DNA of 47,317 nt from Candidatus Ruthenibacterium merdavium (lineage in GTDB: Bacteria; Bacillota; Clostridia; Oscillospirales; Ruminococcaceae): assembly GCA_019119935.1 (NCBI GenBank), contig DWWA01000050.1, positions 1 to 47,317 of the forward strand, given 5' to 3'. Below are positions 39,666-47,317 of the stretch, one piece after another (the stretch's first letter is position 1; every line of letters begins with the position of its first letter). The translations under genes were made by a program, and so were the position numbers. The notes under the pieces are model-generated. The model was not told where the DNA came from. It saw only the letters and a list, made by a program, of their open reading frames with translations, and searched no databases.

Positions 39666-40985
39666 TCATACGTTCCTGAGCCCTTCGTGATCCGACATCT
39701 CAACCGCCTGACCGTTTTCAAAACAGTCACATCCGGGCTGCTCCAGGCCCAGCGCCAAACGGCGAACCATTTCCAGCGCGTGCTGACTGGCCCAAGTGCG
39801 AACAGAATCGCGTGTGCGGTTTGTCATCAAAAGCTTTTGTACATAAGTGGCGCGGGCGTCGCAAACAGAAACGTAAACCAGCCCAACCGGCTTTTCCGGC
39901 GTGCCGCCGCCCGGCCCGGCGATTCCCGTAATTCCCACGCCGATCTCCGCACCGGAACAAGCGCGCACACCGCGTGCCATCGCCGCGGCCACCTGCGGGG
40001 AAACCGCGCCCACATCCGCCAGCATCTGCGCCGGAACGCCGAGAATTTTCTGCTTCATTTCGTTGGAATAAGTGCACGTACCGAATGAGAACACCTCGCT
40101 TGCGCCTGCAACGGCTGTCAGACGCTGAGAAAGCAGGCCGCCGGTGCAGCTTTCAGCTGTCGCCACCGTCTTTTTGGTGCGCTTCAAGGTACCTACAACG
40201 GTTTCCTCCAGCGAATCAAATACATCGGTATAGACAACATCGCCTAAGCGCTCTTTCAGCTCCTGCGCTCTTTGCGCGCACATTTCCTGCGCCTTCTCCA
40301 AGGTGGCCGCCTTCGCCGTCACGCGGATGACAACCTCTCCCATTTTTGCATACAAAGCGCTCGTCGGATTGGCCGCTTCCAACAAATCGCTGATTTTCGG
40401 CTCTAAGTGACTTTCTCCCACTCCGGTGACACGCAGTGTGCGTGAAAACAGCACGCCGTCACTCATCTTTGCAAGCCACGGCCTCACCGTGTCACAAAAC
40501 ATGGGCTGCATTTCCTTCGGCGGGCCCGGCAGCAGCACTGCGTACTTGCCTTTGCATTTCGTATCTTCAAAAATCATGCCTGGTGCTGTGCCGTTATGAT
40601 TTTCAATTTTTCTGCCGTTCACCGGCACATACGCCTGCTTTTCATTGCTGGGCGGCATAGTGCGTCCCCAGCGCTCAAAAAAAGCACGGATCTTTTCCAG
40701 CTCTTCCGGGTCAAAGCGAAGCGTATCGCCGTATGCCTTCGCCACGGTCTGCTTGGTCAAATCGTCATCCGTCGGCCCAAGACCGCCCGTGAAAACCAAA
40801 AGGTCGCTGCGCTCACGCGCCTGCCGCACAAGGGCTTCCAAACGCCCCGCATTGTCACCGACAACGCTTTGATAATAAACGCTGATTCCCAGCGCAGCCA
40901 ATTCTCTGGCCAAAAACTGTGCGTTTGTGTTCAGAATATCCCCTAAAAGCAGTTCTGTTCCCACTGCAATAATTTCTGCTGTCAT
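39666..40985 (-). CDS. cinA: CinA (competence/damage-inducible protein; ADP-ribose pyrophosphatase and NMN amidase)
   Basis: A 439-residue full-length CinA. The N-terminal MoaB-like domain with VFTGGLGPTDDDLTKQT (about 64-80) hydrolyses ADP-ribose. The middle KH-like domain spans about 175-245. The C-terminal NMN deamidase carries TAESCTGGLLSQRLT (near 256-270), YSNEMKQKILG and GITGIAGPGGGTPEKPVG. It recycles NAD breakdown products in the cytoplasm. About 20 residues extend the usual C-terminus. It lies 45 bases after thiI and 47 bases before the CinA paralogue in the same direction, so the three are probably co-transcribed. Confidence 0.93.
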   Translation of the reverse strand: MTAEIIAVGTELLLGDILNTNAQFLARELAALGISVYYQSVVGDNAGRLEALVRQARERSDLLVFTGGLGPTDDDLTKQTVAKAYGDTLRFDPEELEKIRAFFERWGRTMPPSNEKQAYVPVNGRKIENHNGTAPGMIFEDTKCKGKYAVLLPGPPKEMQPMFCDTVRPWLAKMSDGVLFSRTLRVTGVGESHLEPKISDLLEAANPTSALYAKMGEVVIRVTAKAATLEKAQEMCAQRAQELKERLGDVVYTDVFDSLEETVVGTLKRTKKTVATAESCTGGLLSQRLTAVAGASEVFSFGTCTYSNEMKQKILGVPAQMLADVGAVSPQVAAAMARGVRACSGAEIGVGITGIAGPGGGTPEKPVGLVYVSVCDARATYVQKLLMTNRTRDSVRTWASQHALEMVRRLALGLEQPGCDCFENGQAVEMSDHEGLRNV

Positions 40986-41030
40986 GGCAATTCCTTCTTT
41001 TGCAATTATTTAAGGCCGTGCTTTTGCTGC

Positions 41031-42212
41031 TTACTCACCCACATTGACTCGAACGCACTCGGCGTTTTCCGCGGCGATGCGTTCCAGCTCTGCCAAACGC
41101 TCCACCTGCTGCTCGGCACGCAGAATTTCCTCCAGCTCCGGCTTTGTTTTCGGATGCGGCGGCGTAAAGATGGTGCAGCAATCCTCATACGGCTGGATAC
41201 TCGTTTCAAATGTGCCGATTTTTCTCGCAATTTCCGTAATTTCCGTTTTATCCATTCCGATGCACGGACGCAGTACGGGCAGCATCTGCGCCGCGTCTGT
41301 GCAGCCGAGTGCCATCAAAGTCTGGCTTGCCACTTGAGCCAAGCTCTCCCCTGTGACAATCGCCTTTGCGCCCTCTTTCTGCGCCAGCTGTTCAGTGATG
41401 CGCAGCATGCTGCGGCGCATCAATACCGTGAACAAATCCGACGGAGCACGGTCGCGCAGCTCGGTTTGCACATCCGTGTAAGGTACAACGTAAACATTTA
41501 AATTCCCGGTGTAAGGCGTCAGCTCTCTGGCAAGAGTCAGCACCTTCATTTTTGCACGCTCGCTGGTATAGGGCGGGCTTGCAAAATGGGCACATGAAAG
41601 CGACAGGCCGCGCTTTGCCATCAAGTAGCCTGCCACGGGGCTGTCAATGCCGCCCGAAAGCATCAGCATCGCCGCGCCGGAAGTAGACACGGGAAGGCCG
41701 CCTGCCCCCTGCTGCTTGCCCCCGTGAACATAAGCGGCATAATCTCGGATTTCCACCGAAACCTGCACATCGGGATGGTGCACGTCCACTTTCAAATGAG
41801 GAAATGCGCGCAGAATCGTTCCGCCCAGCTCACGCGAAATCTGCATGCTGTCCATCGGGAAGCTTTTGTCACTGCGCCTTGCGCTCACTTTAAAGGTTTT
41901 TGCCTGTGCCAGCTGCTCACGCAGATACTCCACTGCCGTGCGGCGAATGGCATCCATGTCTTTTTCACATACAGCCGCGCGCGTCAGCGTTGCAATGCCG
42001 AAAATTTTAGAAATATAATCAAACGCTTTATCCACGTCGGCGCCGTCATCCATCGGCTCGGCGTACATCGTCGACTGCGCCTTATATACCTTAAACTCTC
42101 CCAGCGCCTTCAAACGGCGGCGCATGGTTTTAAGCAAAACGCTTTCAAATGTGCCGCGATTTAGGCCCTTGAGCGCCATTTCTCCCTGATATGCCAAAAT
42201 GATTTCTTTCAT
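41031..42212 (-). CDS. thiI: tRNA 4-thiouridine sulfurtransferase ThiI
   Basis: A 393-residue enzyme that adenylates U8 of tRNA and receives sulfur from a cysteine desulfurase; it also supplies sulfur for thiamine in some bacteria. A ferredoxin-like/THUMP N-terminal region covers about 1-165, and the PP-loop SGGIDSP is at 186-192. It has no C-terminal rhodanese domain, like Bacillus ThiI, so the sulfur must come directly from the adjacent desulfurase. A CTIFTPPHPKTKP motif near 348-360 is a family feature. It is 119 bases downstream of iscS in the same unit. Confidence 0.94.
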   Translation of the reverse strand: MKEIILAYQGEMALKGLNRGTFESVLLKTMRRRLKALGEFKVYKAQSTMYAEPMDDGADVDKAFDYISKIFGIATLTRAAVCEKDMDAIRRTAVEYLREQLAQAKTFKVSARRSDKSFPMDSMQISRELGGTILRAFPHLKVDVHHPDVQVSVEIRDYAAYVHGGKQQGAGGLPVSTSGAAMLMLSGGIDSPVAGYLMAKRGLSLSCAHFASPPYTSERAKMKVLTLARELTPYTGNLNVYVVPYTDVQTELRDRAPSDLFTVLMRRSMLRITEQLAQKEGAKAIVTGESLAQVASQTLMALGCTDAAQMLPVLRPCIGMDKTEITEIARKIGTFETSIQPYEDCCTIFTPPHPKTKPELEEILRAEQQVERLAELERIAAENAECVRVNVGE

Positions 42213-42331
42213 TCGTTCTCCTTTGGTCCGTTTTGCCGCCAGAATCTCGGCGGCAAATCACATTCTTTTTCACATAACCGCTGAAAGCTTGTTAAAAAGC
42301 AATCTTTTTGCTTTTTGCATTAAGCCTTGGG

Positions 42332-43465
42332 TCATTTTTTCACTTTTTCCAGTGTTTCGATGCCCTCTTTCAGCGCGCGGACGAGCGCATCCACGTCAGA
42401 GGTTTGGCTCTGCCCGCTGAACGACACGCGAATGGCGGAATCGACGCGCGCTTTCGGCAAATTCATTGCCGTCAGCGTATGGCTTGCCTCTCCCTTTGCA
42501 CAGGCGGAGCCGCTGGAAACATAAATACCTTTGCTTTCCAAAAAGTGCAGCATAATTTCACTGCGGATGCCCATGACAGAAAAGTTAGCAATTTCCTCTA
42601 CCGCATCCTCCGGGCTGTTGCGCACAATGCCGTCTATATCAGCCAGTGCATTCCAAAGCCGGCGGTTCAAAAGGCGCACTCGCTCGGCACGGCCTTTGTC
42701 CGACTGAACCAGCTGCACCGCTTTGCCAAGCGCGGTGATATACGGGGTATTCTGAGTACCGGGACGCATTCCGCGTTCCTGTTCGCCGCCGAACATCAGC
42801 GGTTCAGTGTAAAAGCCGCGCCGCACATAAAGCGCACCGATGCCCTTCGGCGCATGAATTTTATGGCCCGAAACCGCATAAGTATCAATCATTGTCGAGC
42901 CTACTTTAAACGGCAGACGGCACCACGCCTGTACTCCGTCTACGTGAACGGCCGTGCGGCTGTTTTTCGCTTTCACTTCTCTTGCCAGAGAAGCAACATC
43001 CAGAACGGTGCCGATTTCATTGTTAACGTGAATACAAGCGCAAAGCGCCGTTTTGGTTCCCACAGCGTGCGCAAGGGCGTTCAAATCCACCTGACCGGCA
43101 CAGTTCGGGGCAATAAAGGTGACACGCCATCCGTGTTTTTCCATAGCCTTTACCGTGTTGTGAACACTGGGATGCTCAAACCCCGTGACAACAATATGCT
43201 CTGCCCATGCCTCACGTGCCCGCAGAGCACCCAAAATAGCCATATTGTTTGATTCCGTACCGCCGGAGGTAAAAAACACCTCGGCCGGCTTTGCTCCGAG
43301 GCTGTCCGCGACAATCGCACGGGAAGCCTCGATCAATTCTTCCGCACGCGCCGCCGGCGCATAAAGCGAAGAAGGGTTAAAAAACTGCTCCCGCAGCACA
43401 CGGGATGCCGTGTCCACAACTTCATCGGCAACACGTGTGGTAGCGGCGTTATCTAGATAATGCAC
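42332..43465 (-). CDS. Cysteine desulfurase (IscS/NifS family)
   Basis: A 377-residue class V PLP aminotransferase-fold enzyme that takes sulfur from cysteine. LDNAATT is at 4-10, the PLP lysine is Lys202 in SGHKIHAPKG, and the persulfide cysteine is Cys322 in SSGSACAKGE. The start is a GTG at 43465 with GGAGGG 7-8 bases upstream; the extension to 43537 runs over the promoter. Being followed by thiI, it resembles NifZ/YrvO-type desulfurases dedicated to tRNA thiolation rather than a full isc operon, and no IscU lies nearby. Confidence 0.9.
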   Translation of the reverse strand: MHYLDNAATTRVADEVVDTASRVLREQFFNPSSLYAPAARAEELIEASRAIVADSLGAKPAEVFFTSGGTESNNMAILGALRAREAWAEHIVVTGFEHPSVHNTVKAMEKHGWRVTFIAPNCAGQVDLNALAHAVGTKTALCACIHVNNEIGTVLDVASLAREVKAKNSRTAVHVDGVQAWCRLPFKVGSTMIDTYAVSGHKIHAPKGIGALYVRRGFYTEPLMFGGEQERGMRPGTQNTPYITALGKAVQLVQSDKGRAERVRLLNRRLWNALADIDGIVRNSPEDAVEEIANFSVMGIRSEIMLHFLESKGIYVSSGSACAKGEASHTLTAMNLPKARVDSAIRVSFSGQSQTSDVDALVRALKEGIETLEKVKK

Positions 43466-43494
43466 GCAAAAGCCCTCCAAAATGCAAATATATA

Positions 43495-43526
43495 GTTGTA
43501 TTATACAACAGGGTGCGCCGCGGCGC
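43495..43526. promoter_or_regulatory. Palindromic elements over the desulfurase promoter
   Basis: A perfect dyad GTTGTAT-T-ATACAAC (43495-43509) covers the -10 box, and a perfect 12-base palindrome GCGCCGCGGCGC (43515-43526) overlaps the -35 box. Such symmetry over both promoter elements suggests a repressor operator, for instance of an Rrf2/IscR-like protein, but no known box matches well. Confidence 0.5.
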
Positions 43527-43528
43527 AA
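43500..43528 (-). promoter_or_regulatory. Promoter of the iscS-thiI-cinA operon
   Basis: Minus-strand TTGCGC (43523-43528) and a perfect TATAAT (43500-43505) are spaced by 17 bases, about 35 bases before the GTG start. Confidence 0.7.
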
Positions 43529-43645
43529 GCGGCACACCCCAAAAGTGTGAAAAGTTACATTTTTTACACAACGGCCTCACATCCGCACAAGCGGCGTCAA
43601 ACCCTTCTTTTGCCTCCGGGCCCAAAAGGCCCTTTGCTTTGAAGG

Positions 43646-45313
43646 TTAGAACAGGCCGGTAATCATGCCGTTTTCGTCCACGTCAATCGACTCCGCAGCG
43701 GGCTTTTTCGGCAGGCCGGGCATCGTCATAATGCTGCCCATGACGGCAACAACAAAGCCGGCGCCGGCGGAAAGGCGCAAATCACGCACAGTCATCGTGA
43801 AGCCTTCCGGTGCGGCTAAAAGCGCCGCGTCGTCGGAAAAGCTGTACTGTGTTTTCGCCACACAAACAGCCAAACGGTCAAATCCGTTTTTCTCCAGCTC
43901 CTCCAGCATTTTCTTTGCAGGCGCTTGATATACCACTTGTTTGGCGCGGTAAATCTTCTTGCAGATCGCGTCAATCTTCTCGCGCACGGTCATGGTTTCG
44001 TCATAGGCATACTGAGCCGGACGCTCTTCCATGCTGGCCAGCACGTCGTTGGCAAGCTCAATGCCGCCTTCGCCGCCCTTTGCAAATACTTCGCTGAGCG
44101 CGCAGGGAACGCCCATTTCTGCGCACAGGCCGCGCAGATATGCATGCTCCTGCTCGGTGTCTGTGGGGAAAGCGTTGATTGCCACGCACACGGGAATACC
44201 GAACACCTTCTGCATGTTTTCCACATGGCGGCGCAGGTTGGCGCTTCCCGCCTGCAAATATTCCAGCCCCGGCTCAGAAAGCTCGGCTTTAGGGCATCCG
44301 CCGTGATGCTTCAGCGCGCGCACTGTAGCCACCACCACGCAAACGGAAGGATGAATGTCATTCATGCGGCATTTGATATCCAAAAACTTCTCTGCACCGA
44401 GGTCTGCGCCAAAGCCCGCCTCCGTTACAACGTAATCGCCCAGCTTCATCGCCAAGCGGGTGGCAATGGCACTGTTGCAGCCGTGGGCAATATTGGCAAA
44501 CGGCCCGCCGTGAATCAAAGCCGGCGTATGTTCCAGCGTCTGCACCAAATTGGGGTCAAACGCATCTTTTAATAAAGCAGTCATCGCGCCTGCCGCCCCG
44601 ATTTGCCCTGCCGTTACAGGCTCTCCGCTGAACGTATAAGCCACGACAATGCGCGACAAGCGCTCTTTCAAATCATTCAAGTCGGACGCAAGGCAGAACA
44701 CCGCCATCACTTCGCTGGCGACTGTAATGTCAAATCCGTCCTCACGCGGTGTTCCGTTCACCTTTCCGCCGAGGCCGTCGGTGATAAAGCGCAGCTGACG
44801 GTCGTTCATGTCAACACAGCGCTTCCATGTCACACGGCGCGGGTCAATGTTCAGCGCATTGCCCTGGTAAATGTGGTTGTCCACCATGGCGGCCAGCAAA
44901 TTGTTTGCCGCGCCGATGGCGTGCAGGTCGCCGGTGAAATGCAGGTTGATATCCTCCATCGGCACTACCTGTGCGTAACCGCCGCCGGCCGCGCCGCCCT
45001 TCATGCCGAACACCGGCCCAAGGCTCGGCTCTCGCAGGGCCAAAACCGTTTTCTTTCCCATGCGCGAAAGTGCGTCCGCCAAACCGACGCTGGTCGTCGT
45101 TTTCCCTTCACCCGCGGGTGTCGGGCTGATGGCTGTCACCAAAATAACGCGCGCGTCTTTCTTTCCCGCCAGTTCTTTCACCAGCCGATGATCAATTTTC
45201 GCCTTGTATTTGCCGTAAGGAATTACACGGTCGGCGTCCACCCCAAGTTCGCCTGCCACCTTTGTAATCGGTTCCATAACTGCCTGCTGTGCAATTTCAA
45301 TATCCGTTTTCAT
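43646..45313 (-). CDS. fhs: Formate-tetrahydrofolate ligase
   Basis: A 555-residue ATP-dependent ligase making 10-formyl-tetrahydrofolate, central to acetogenic and purine-related one-carbon metabolism in Clostridia. The P-loop TPAGEGKTT is at 65-73. Further family signatures are [21 protein letters not shown] (about 95-115), split by the monovalent-cation region, and [13 protein letters not shown] near 271-283. Length is standard. The start [10 protein letters not shown] at 45313 has AAAGGAG 8 bases upstream; the frame is open a few codons earlier. It is alone under its own promoter and faces away from degV. Confidence 0.95.
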   Translation of the reverse strand: MKTDIEIAQQAVMEPITKVAGELGVDADRVIPYGKYKAKIDHRLVKELAGKKDARVILVTAISPTPAGEGKTTTSVGLADALSRMGKKTVLALREPSLGPVFGMKGGAAGGGYAQVVPMEDINLHFTGDLHAIGAANNLLAAMVDNHIYQGNALNIDPRRVTWKRCVDMNDRQLRFITDGLGGKVNGTPREDGFDITVASEVMAVFCLASDLNDLKERLSRIVVAYTFSGEPVTAGQIGAAGAMTALLKDAFDPNLVQTLEHTPALIHGGPFANIAHGCNSAIATRLAMKLGDYVVTEAGFGADLGAEKFLDIKCRMNDIHPSVCVVVATVRALKHHGGCPKAELSEPGLEYLQAGSANLRRHVENMQKVFGIPVCVAINAFPTDTEQEHAYLRGLCAEMGVPCALSEVFAKGGEGGIELANDVLASMEERPAQYAYDETMTVREKIDAICKKIYRAKQVVYQAPAKKMLEELEKNGFDRLAVCVAKTQYSFSDDAALLAAPEGFTMTVRDLRLSAGAGFVVAVMGSIMTMPGLPKKPAAESIDVDENGMITGLF

Positions 45314-45385
45314 GTTCAACACTCCTTTACCGGCCGTATGCCTCGCCCTGTGCCCGGCGGCGCCGAGCTGGTTTTATGCTCTTTT

Positions 45386-45414
45386 ATTGTAGCAAACTGA
45401 AGCGCGCTTGACAA
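45386..45414 (-). promoter_or_regulatory. Promoter of fhs
   Basis: Minus-strand TTGTCA (45409-45414) and TACAAT (45386-45391) have a 17-base spacer. The site is back to back with the degV promoter, the two -35 boxes being 10 bases apart. Confidence 0.72.
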
Positions 45415-45424
45415 TCGCTTTTCG

Positions 45425-45453
45425 TTGACTTTTTCGTAAAAGAAGTCTACAAT
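45425..45453 (+). promoter_or_regulatory. Promoter of degV
   Basis: Plus-strand TTGACT (45425-45430) and TACAAT (45448-45453) are separated by 17 bases, about 53 bases before the degV start. Confidence 0.72.
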
Positions 45454-45505
45454 AATACCAAATGATATCACGCACGAAATTTTTGTGCAGAAAAGAGGTT
45501 CCAAC

Positions 45506-46345
45506 ATGCCCATTCAACTCATCGCCGACAGCTGTTGTGATGTCACACCGGCTATGAAGCGCCTTTTAGGGCTTTCCATCGCCAGCTTAAATATCACGGT
45601 TGGCGAAGAACATTACCGCGACGACGAGTCCCTGAATACGCTTGCGTTAATCGCCAAGATGAAAGCATGCAAAACGCCTCCCACTACCGCATGTCCCACG
45701 CCGGAGGAGTACGCCGCTCTGATGCGTCAAGAACGGGAAAGCTTTGTCATTACGCTTTCTTCCAAGCTTTCCGGCAGCTACAACGCCGCGTGTGTCGGCC
45801 GTCAGCTCGCGCTTGAGGAAAACCCCGATTTGCGCATCCATGTGTTTGATTCCGAAAGCGCTGCGGCAGGCGAAACGCGCATTGCGCTTTTTCTGCGCGA
45901 TTTGATTGATGCGGGCATGGATTTTGACAGCATTGTCGAAAAAACCACAGCCTCTATCGCCACCATGAAAACACACTTTGTTTTGGAAGATTTATCTCAC
46001 CTTGTGAAAAACGGCCGCATCTCAAAGGCCGCGGGCCTTTTGGGAACGATGCTGAACATTCGCCCCATTATGGGTGAAAACGGACATGGCGAAATCATTC
46101 CGTTAGAAAAGGTACGCGGCACGGCAAATGCCATGCGCCGTTTGGTGGAAATTGTGGCAAGCGAAACCGCACAGGCAGCCGGGCTGACTTTGGTCTTGAG
46201 CTACTGCAATTGTTTGGAGCGCGCACAGGAATTGAAAAAAATGTTTTTGTCGCAGTGTTCCGCCATTAAGGAAGTAATTATGGTTCCGACGAACGGCATT
46301 TCTACTGTTTATGCCGATGACGGCGGCATTGTTGTCGCTTTTTAA
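45506..46345 (+). CDS. DegV family fatty-acid-binding protein
   Basis: A 279-residue protein of the DegV family (PF02645), which binds fatty acids and, as FakB, presents them to the kinase FakA. The N-terminal IADSCCDVTP and the TLSSKLSGSYNAA segment at about 87-99 line the phosphate/head-group site; HLVKNGRISKAAGLLGTML near 164-182 is the second domain hallmark. The start MPIQLIADS at 45506 has AGAGG 7 bases upstream. No fakA is visible in this window. A LUD-domain gene follows 52 bases later and probably shares the transcript. Confidence 0.9.
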   Translation: MPIQLIADSCCDVTPAMKRLLGLSIASLNITVGEEHYRDDESLNTLALIAKMKACKTPPTTACPTPEEYAALMRQERESFVITLSSKLSGSYNAACVGRQLALEENPDLRIHVFDSESAAAGETRIALFLRDLIDAGMDFDSIVEKTTASIATMKTHFVLEDLSHLVKNGRISKAAGLLGTMLNIRPIMGENGHGEIIPLEKVRGTANAMRRLVEIVASETAQAAGLTLVLSYCNCLERAQELKKMFLSQCSAIKEVIMVPTNGISTVYADDGGIVVAF

Positions 46346-46397
46346 GCGCTGCAAGCCGATCACTGTTTTTCTTGTTTGGAAAGGAGCGAACTGTCCC

Positions 46398-47033
46398 ATG
46401 AACGAGTATGTCAAGGAAGTGGCGCAGCAGCGCATGGAGCGCACAGCACAGGCGCTTAGAAAAAATCAGATGGAAGCGTACTGCGTTGACTGTGCCGCCG
46501 ATGTTCTTCCACTTTTGAAAACATTGATTGCGCCGGGCGCATGTGTAAGCATGGGCGGCAGTGTCAGCTTGCAGGAATGCGGCGTACCCGCTTTTCTGCG
46601 CACGGGCGATTATGAGTTTCTCGACCGTGAAGCCGTCACGGGAGACGCTGTCGGAGAGCTTTACCGCAAAGCGTTTTTTGCAGACTATTATCTTTCCAGT
46701 GCAAATGCCGTGACAGAGCAAGGCGAAATCTTTAATGTAGACGGAAACGGCAACCGTGTTGCCGCACTCGCTTTCGGCCCTCAGAATGTGATTTTGGTGG
46801 TTGGCTGCAATAAAATTGTAGAAGACCTGCACGAAGCACACCGCCGTCTTCGCCATTTAGCCGCTCCCGCCAACACCAAGCGCTTGAACCGCAATACACC
46901 TTGTGCAAAGACGGGTATCTGCGCCGACTGCCGCAGCCCCGAGCGCATCTGCTGCACTTACACGGTTCAGCGTTTTTCTAAAACCCCGGGAAGAATTAAA
47001 GTAATTTTGGTTGCCGAGCCGCTTGGTTACTAA
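46398..47033 (+). CDS. LUD-domain protein (LutC/DUF162-like)
   Basis: A 211-residue protein of the LUD domain family (PF02589). Features are the GACVSMGGSVSLQECGV segment at about 52-68, the central YYLSSANAVTEQGEI at about 98-112, and PQNVILVVGCNKIVEDL near 127-145. A C-terminal cysteine cluster (CAKTGICADC and CC) could bind a metal or iron-sulfur cluster. LutC-type proteins take part in lactate oxidation, but no LutA or LutB lies here, and many stand-alone clostridial members remain uncharacterised. The ATG has AAGGAG 11 bases upstream. Confidence 0.85.
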   Translation: MNEYVKEVAQQRMERTAQALRKNQMEAYCVDCAADVLPLLKTLIAPGACVSMGGSVSLQECGVPAFLRTGDYEFLDREAVTGDAVGELYRKAFFADYYLSSANAVTEQGEIFNVDGNGNRVAALAFGPQNVILVVGCNKIVEDLHEAHRRLRHLAAPANTKRLNRNTPCAKTGICADCRSPERICCTYTVQRFSKTPGRIKVILVAEPLGY

Positions 47034-47109
47034 AGAAACTTTTTTTGCATCTTGCGGGCGCAGTTCCCGGCAGATGTCCGGCTTTTCCGTAAACATTTTT
47101 ATAAAAGAA

Positions 47110-47173
47110 AAAGGCCATCGTAAAGACGGCCTTTCAGCCTGTCGAAAAAGGTCACCGAAAAGTGGCCTTTTTC
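47110..47173 (+). terminator. Two consecutive hairpins after the LUD gene
   Basis: The first stem is AAAGGCC/GGCCTTT (47110-47116 with 47128-47134). The second, 47144-47155 with 47162-47173, pairs GAAAAAGGTCAC with GTGGCCTTTTTC through one G-U pair and ends in a T-run. They may terminate the degV-LUD transcript and may also belong to the end of the adjacent insertion sequence. Confidence 0.55.
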
Positions 47174-47317
47174 TCGTATCGGGGACGAAAATGCGGTATA
47201 ATGGTGTGGGGTGATAAAAATGTTGGTGAAGAATGCAGAAAATCGAGGGCAGCTTGAATTTGTAAGTTTGGAGAACATGGTCCCGCAGGAGCACTTGCTG
47301 CGAAAGATCGACGCGGC
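47144..47317 (+). mobile_element. IS1182-like insertion sequence, left end fragment
   Basis: The right edge enters an insertion sequence read on the plus strand. The exact outer border is unclear; the hairpin at 47144-47173 is the likeliest terminal repeat. A perfect TATAAT at 47197-47202 lies 18 bases before the transposase start, with no good -35 box. The rest is outside the window. Confidence 0.55.
47220..47317 (+). CDS. IS1182-family transposase, N-terminal fragment
   Basis: The ATG at 47220, with GGGGTG 7 bases upstream, begins a frame that stays open to the window edge. It reads MLVKNAENRGQLEFVSLENM followed by VPQEHLLRKIDA. The phrase (Q/E)LEFVSLE-x-x-VPxxHLLRKID is the conserved N-terminus of IS1182-family DDE transposases. 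An upstream in-frame GTG three codons earlier is also possible. Only 32 codons are visible, so the integrity of the transposase is unknown. Confidence 0.75.
   Translation, partial: MLVKNAENRGQLEFVSLENMVPQEHLLRKIDA

Noticed and set aside
42308-43252. Plus-strand frame of 314 codons
   Set aside because: It is antisense to the cysteine desulfurase, whose motifs are all present on the minus strand.
1-47317. CRISPR arrays, tRNA and rRNA genes
   Set aside because: No regularly spaced repeats and no cloverleaf or rRNA-like sequence was recognised in the intergenic regions.

Overview
The window looks like a chromosomal segment of an anaerobic Firmicute of the class Clostridia (Oscillospiraceae/Ruminococcaceae-like). 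I infer this from strong GGAGG-type ribosome binding sites, a T-box in front of ileS, a cobalamin riboswitch, formate-tetrahydrofolate ligase, QueH, a YnzC/DUF896 protein and roughly half GC by eye. No rRNA, tRNA or CRISPR array is visible. The two ends lie in two different insertion sequences, an IS3/IS150-like element on the left (minus strand) and an IS1182-like element on the right (plus strand), both cut by the window edge.

Layout. 1-131: IS end. 249-2269: a YeiH-type exporter and a divergent LysR regulator. 2347-5543: btuFCD-type cobalamin/corrinoid ABC importer with its own promoter, cobalamin riboswitch and leader terminator. 5566-6831: class I aminotransferase of the AspB/PF12897 kind. 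6987-10469: ileS with promoter, T-box and terminator. 10522-27593: one long minus-strand operon of 17 tightly packed genes starting at a promoter near 27.58 kb. It carries a nearly complete GDP-sugar route to CMP-legionaminic acid (legB, legC, ptmE, legI, legG, legF), two GT-C-like membrane proteins (one DUF2142), two Gfo/Idh/MocA oxidoreductases, a SUFU-domain protein, a GNAT acetyltransferase, two uncharacterised membrane proteins, a split ThrE/YjjP-YjjB exporter and a small unknown protein. A divergent plus-strand operon (27.65-31.6 kb) holds an MBOAT O-acyltransferase, an SGNH partner protein and a surface-carbohydrate (GT-B-like) protein, closed by a bidirectional terminator.

31.8-37.3 kb: a GNAT protein, a class A penicillin-binding protein, a DUF896 protein, a possible 31-codon ORF with a terminator-like hairpin, queH, a 19-bp-arm palindromic terminator and an AT-richer orphan gene. 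37.4-43.5 kb: a second minus-strand operon iscS-thiI-cinA-(cinA paralogue with a membrane anchor)-sugar amidotransferase. The last gene is of the WbpG/PseA type that installs acetamidino groups on nonulosonic acids, so it may serve the legionaminic acid operon 10 kb away. 43.6-47.0 kb: fhs, and divergently degV and a LUD-domain gene.

How the parts fit. The 10.5-31.6 kb block is best read as one surface glycan locus: synthesis of a CMP-activated nonulosonic acid, possible amidination by the 37.4-kb gene, lipid-linked sugar transfer by the GT-C proteins and O-acylation by the MBOAT/SGNH pair. The least explained parts are the SUFU protein and the two oxidoreductases inside the sugar operon, a GNAT where LegH would be expected, and the degenerate membrane-anchored CinA paralogue between cinA and the sugar amidotransferase.
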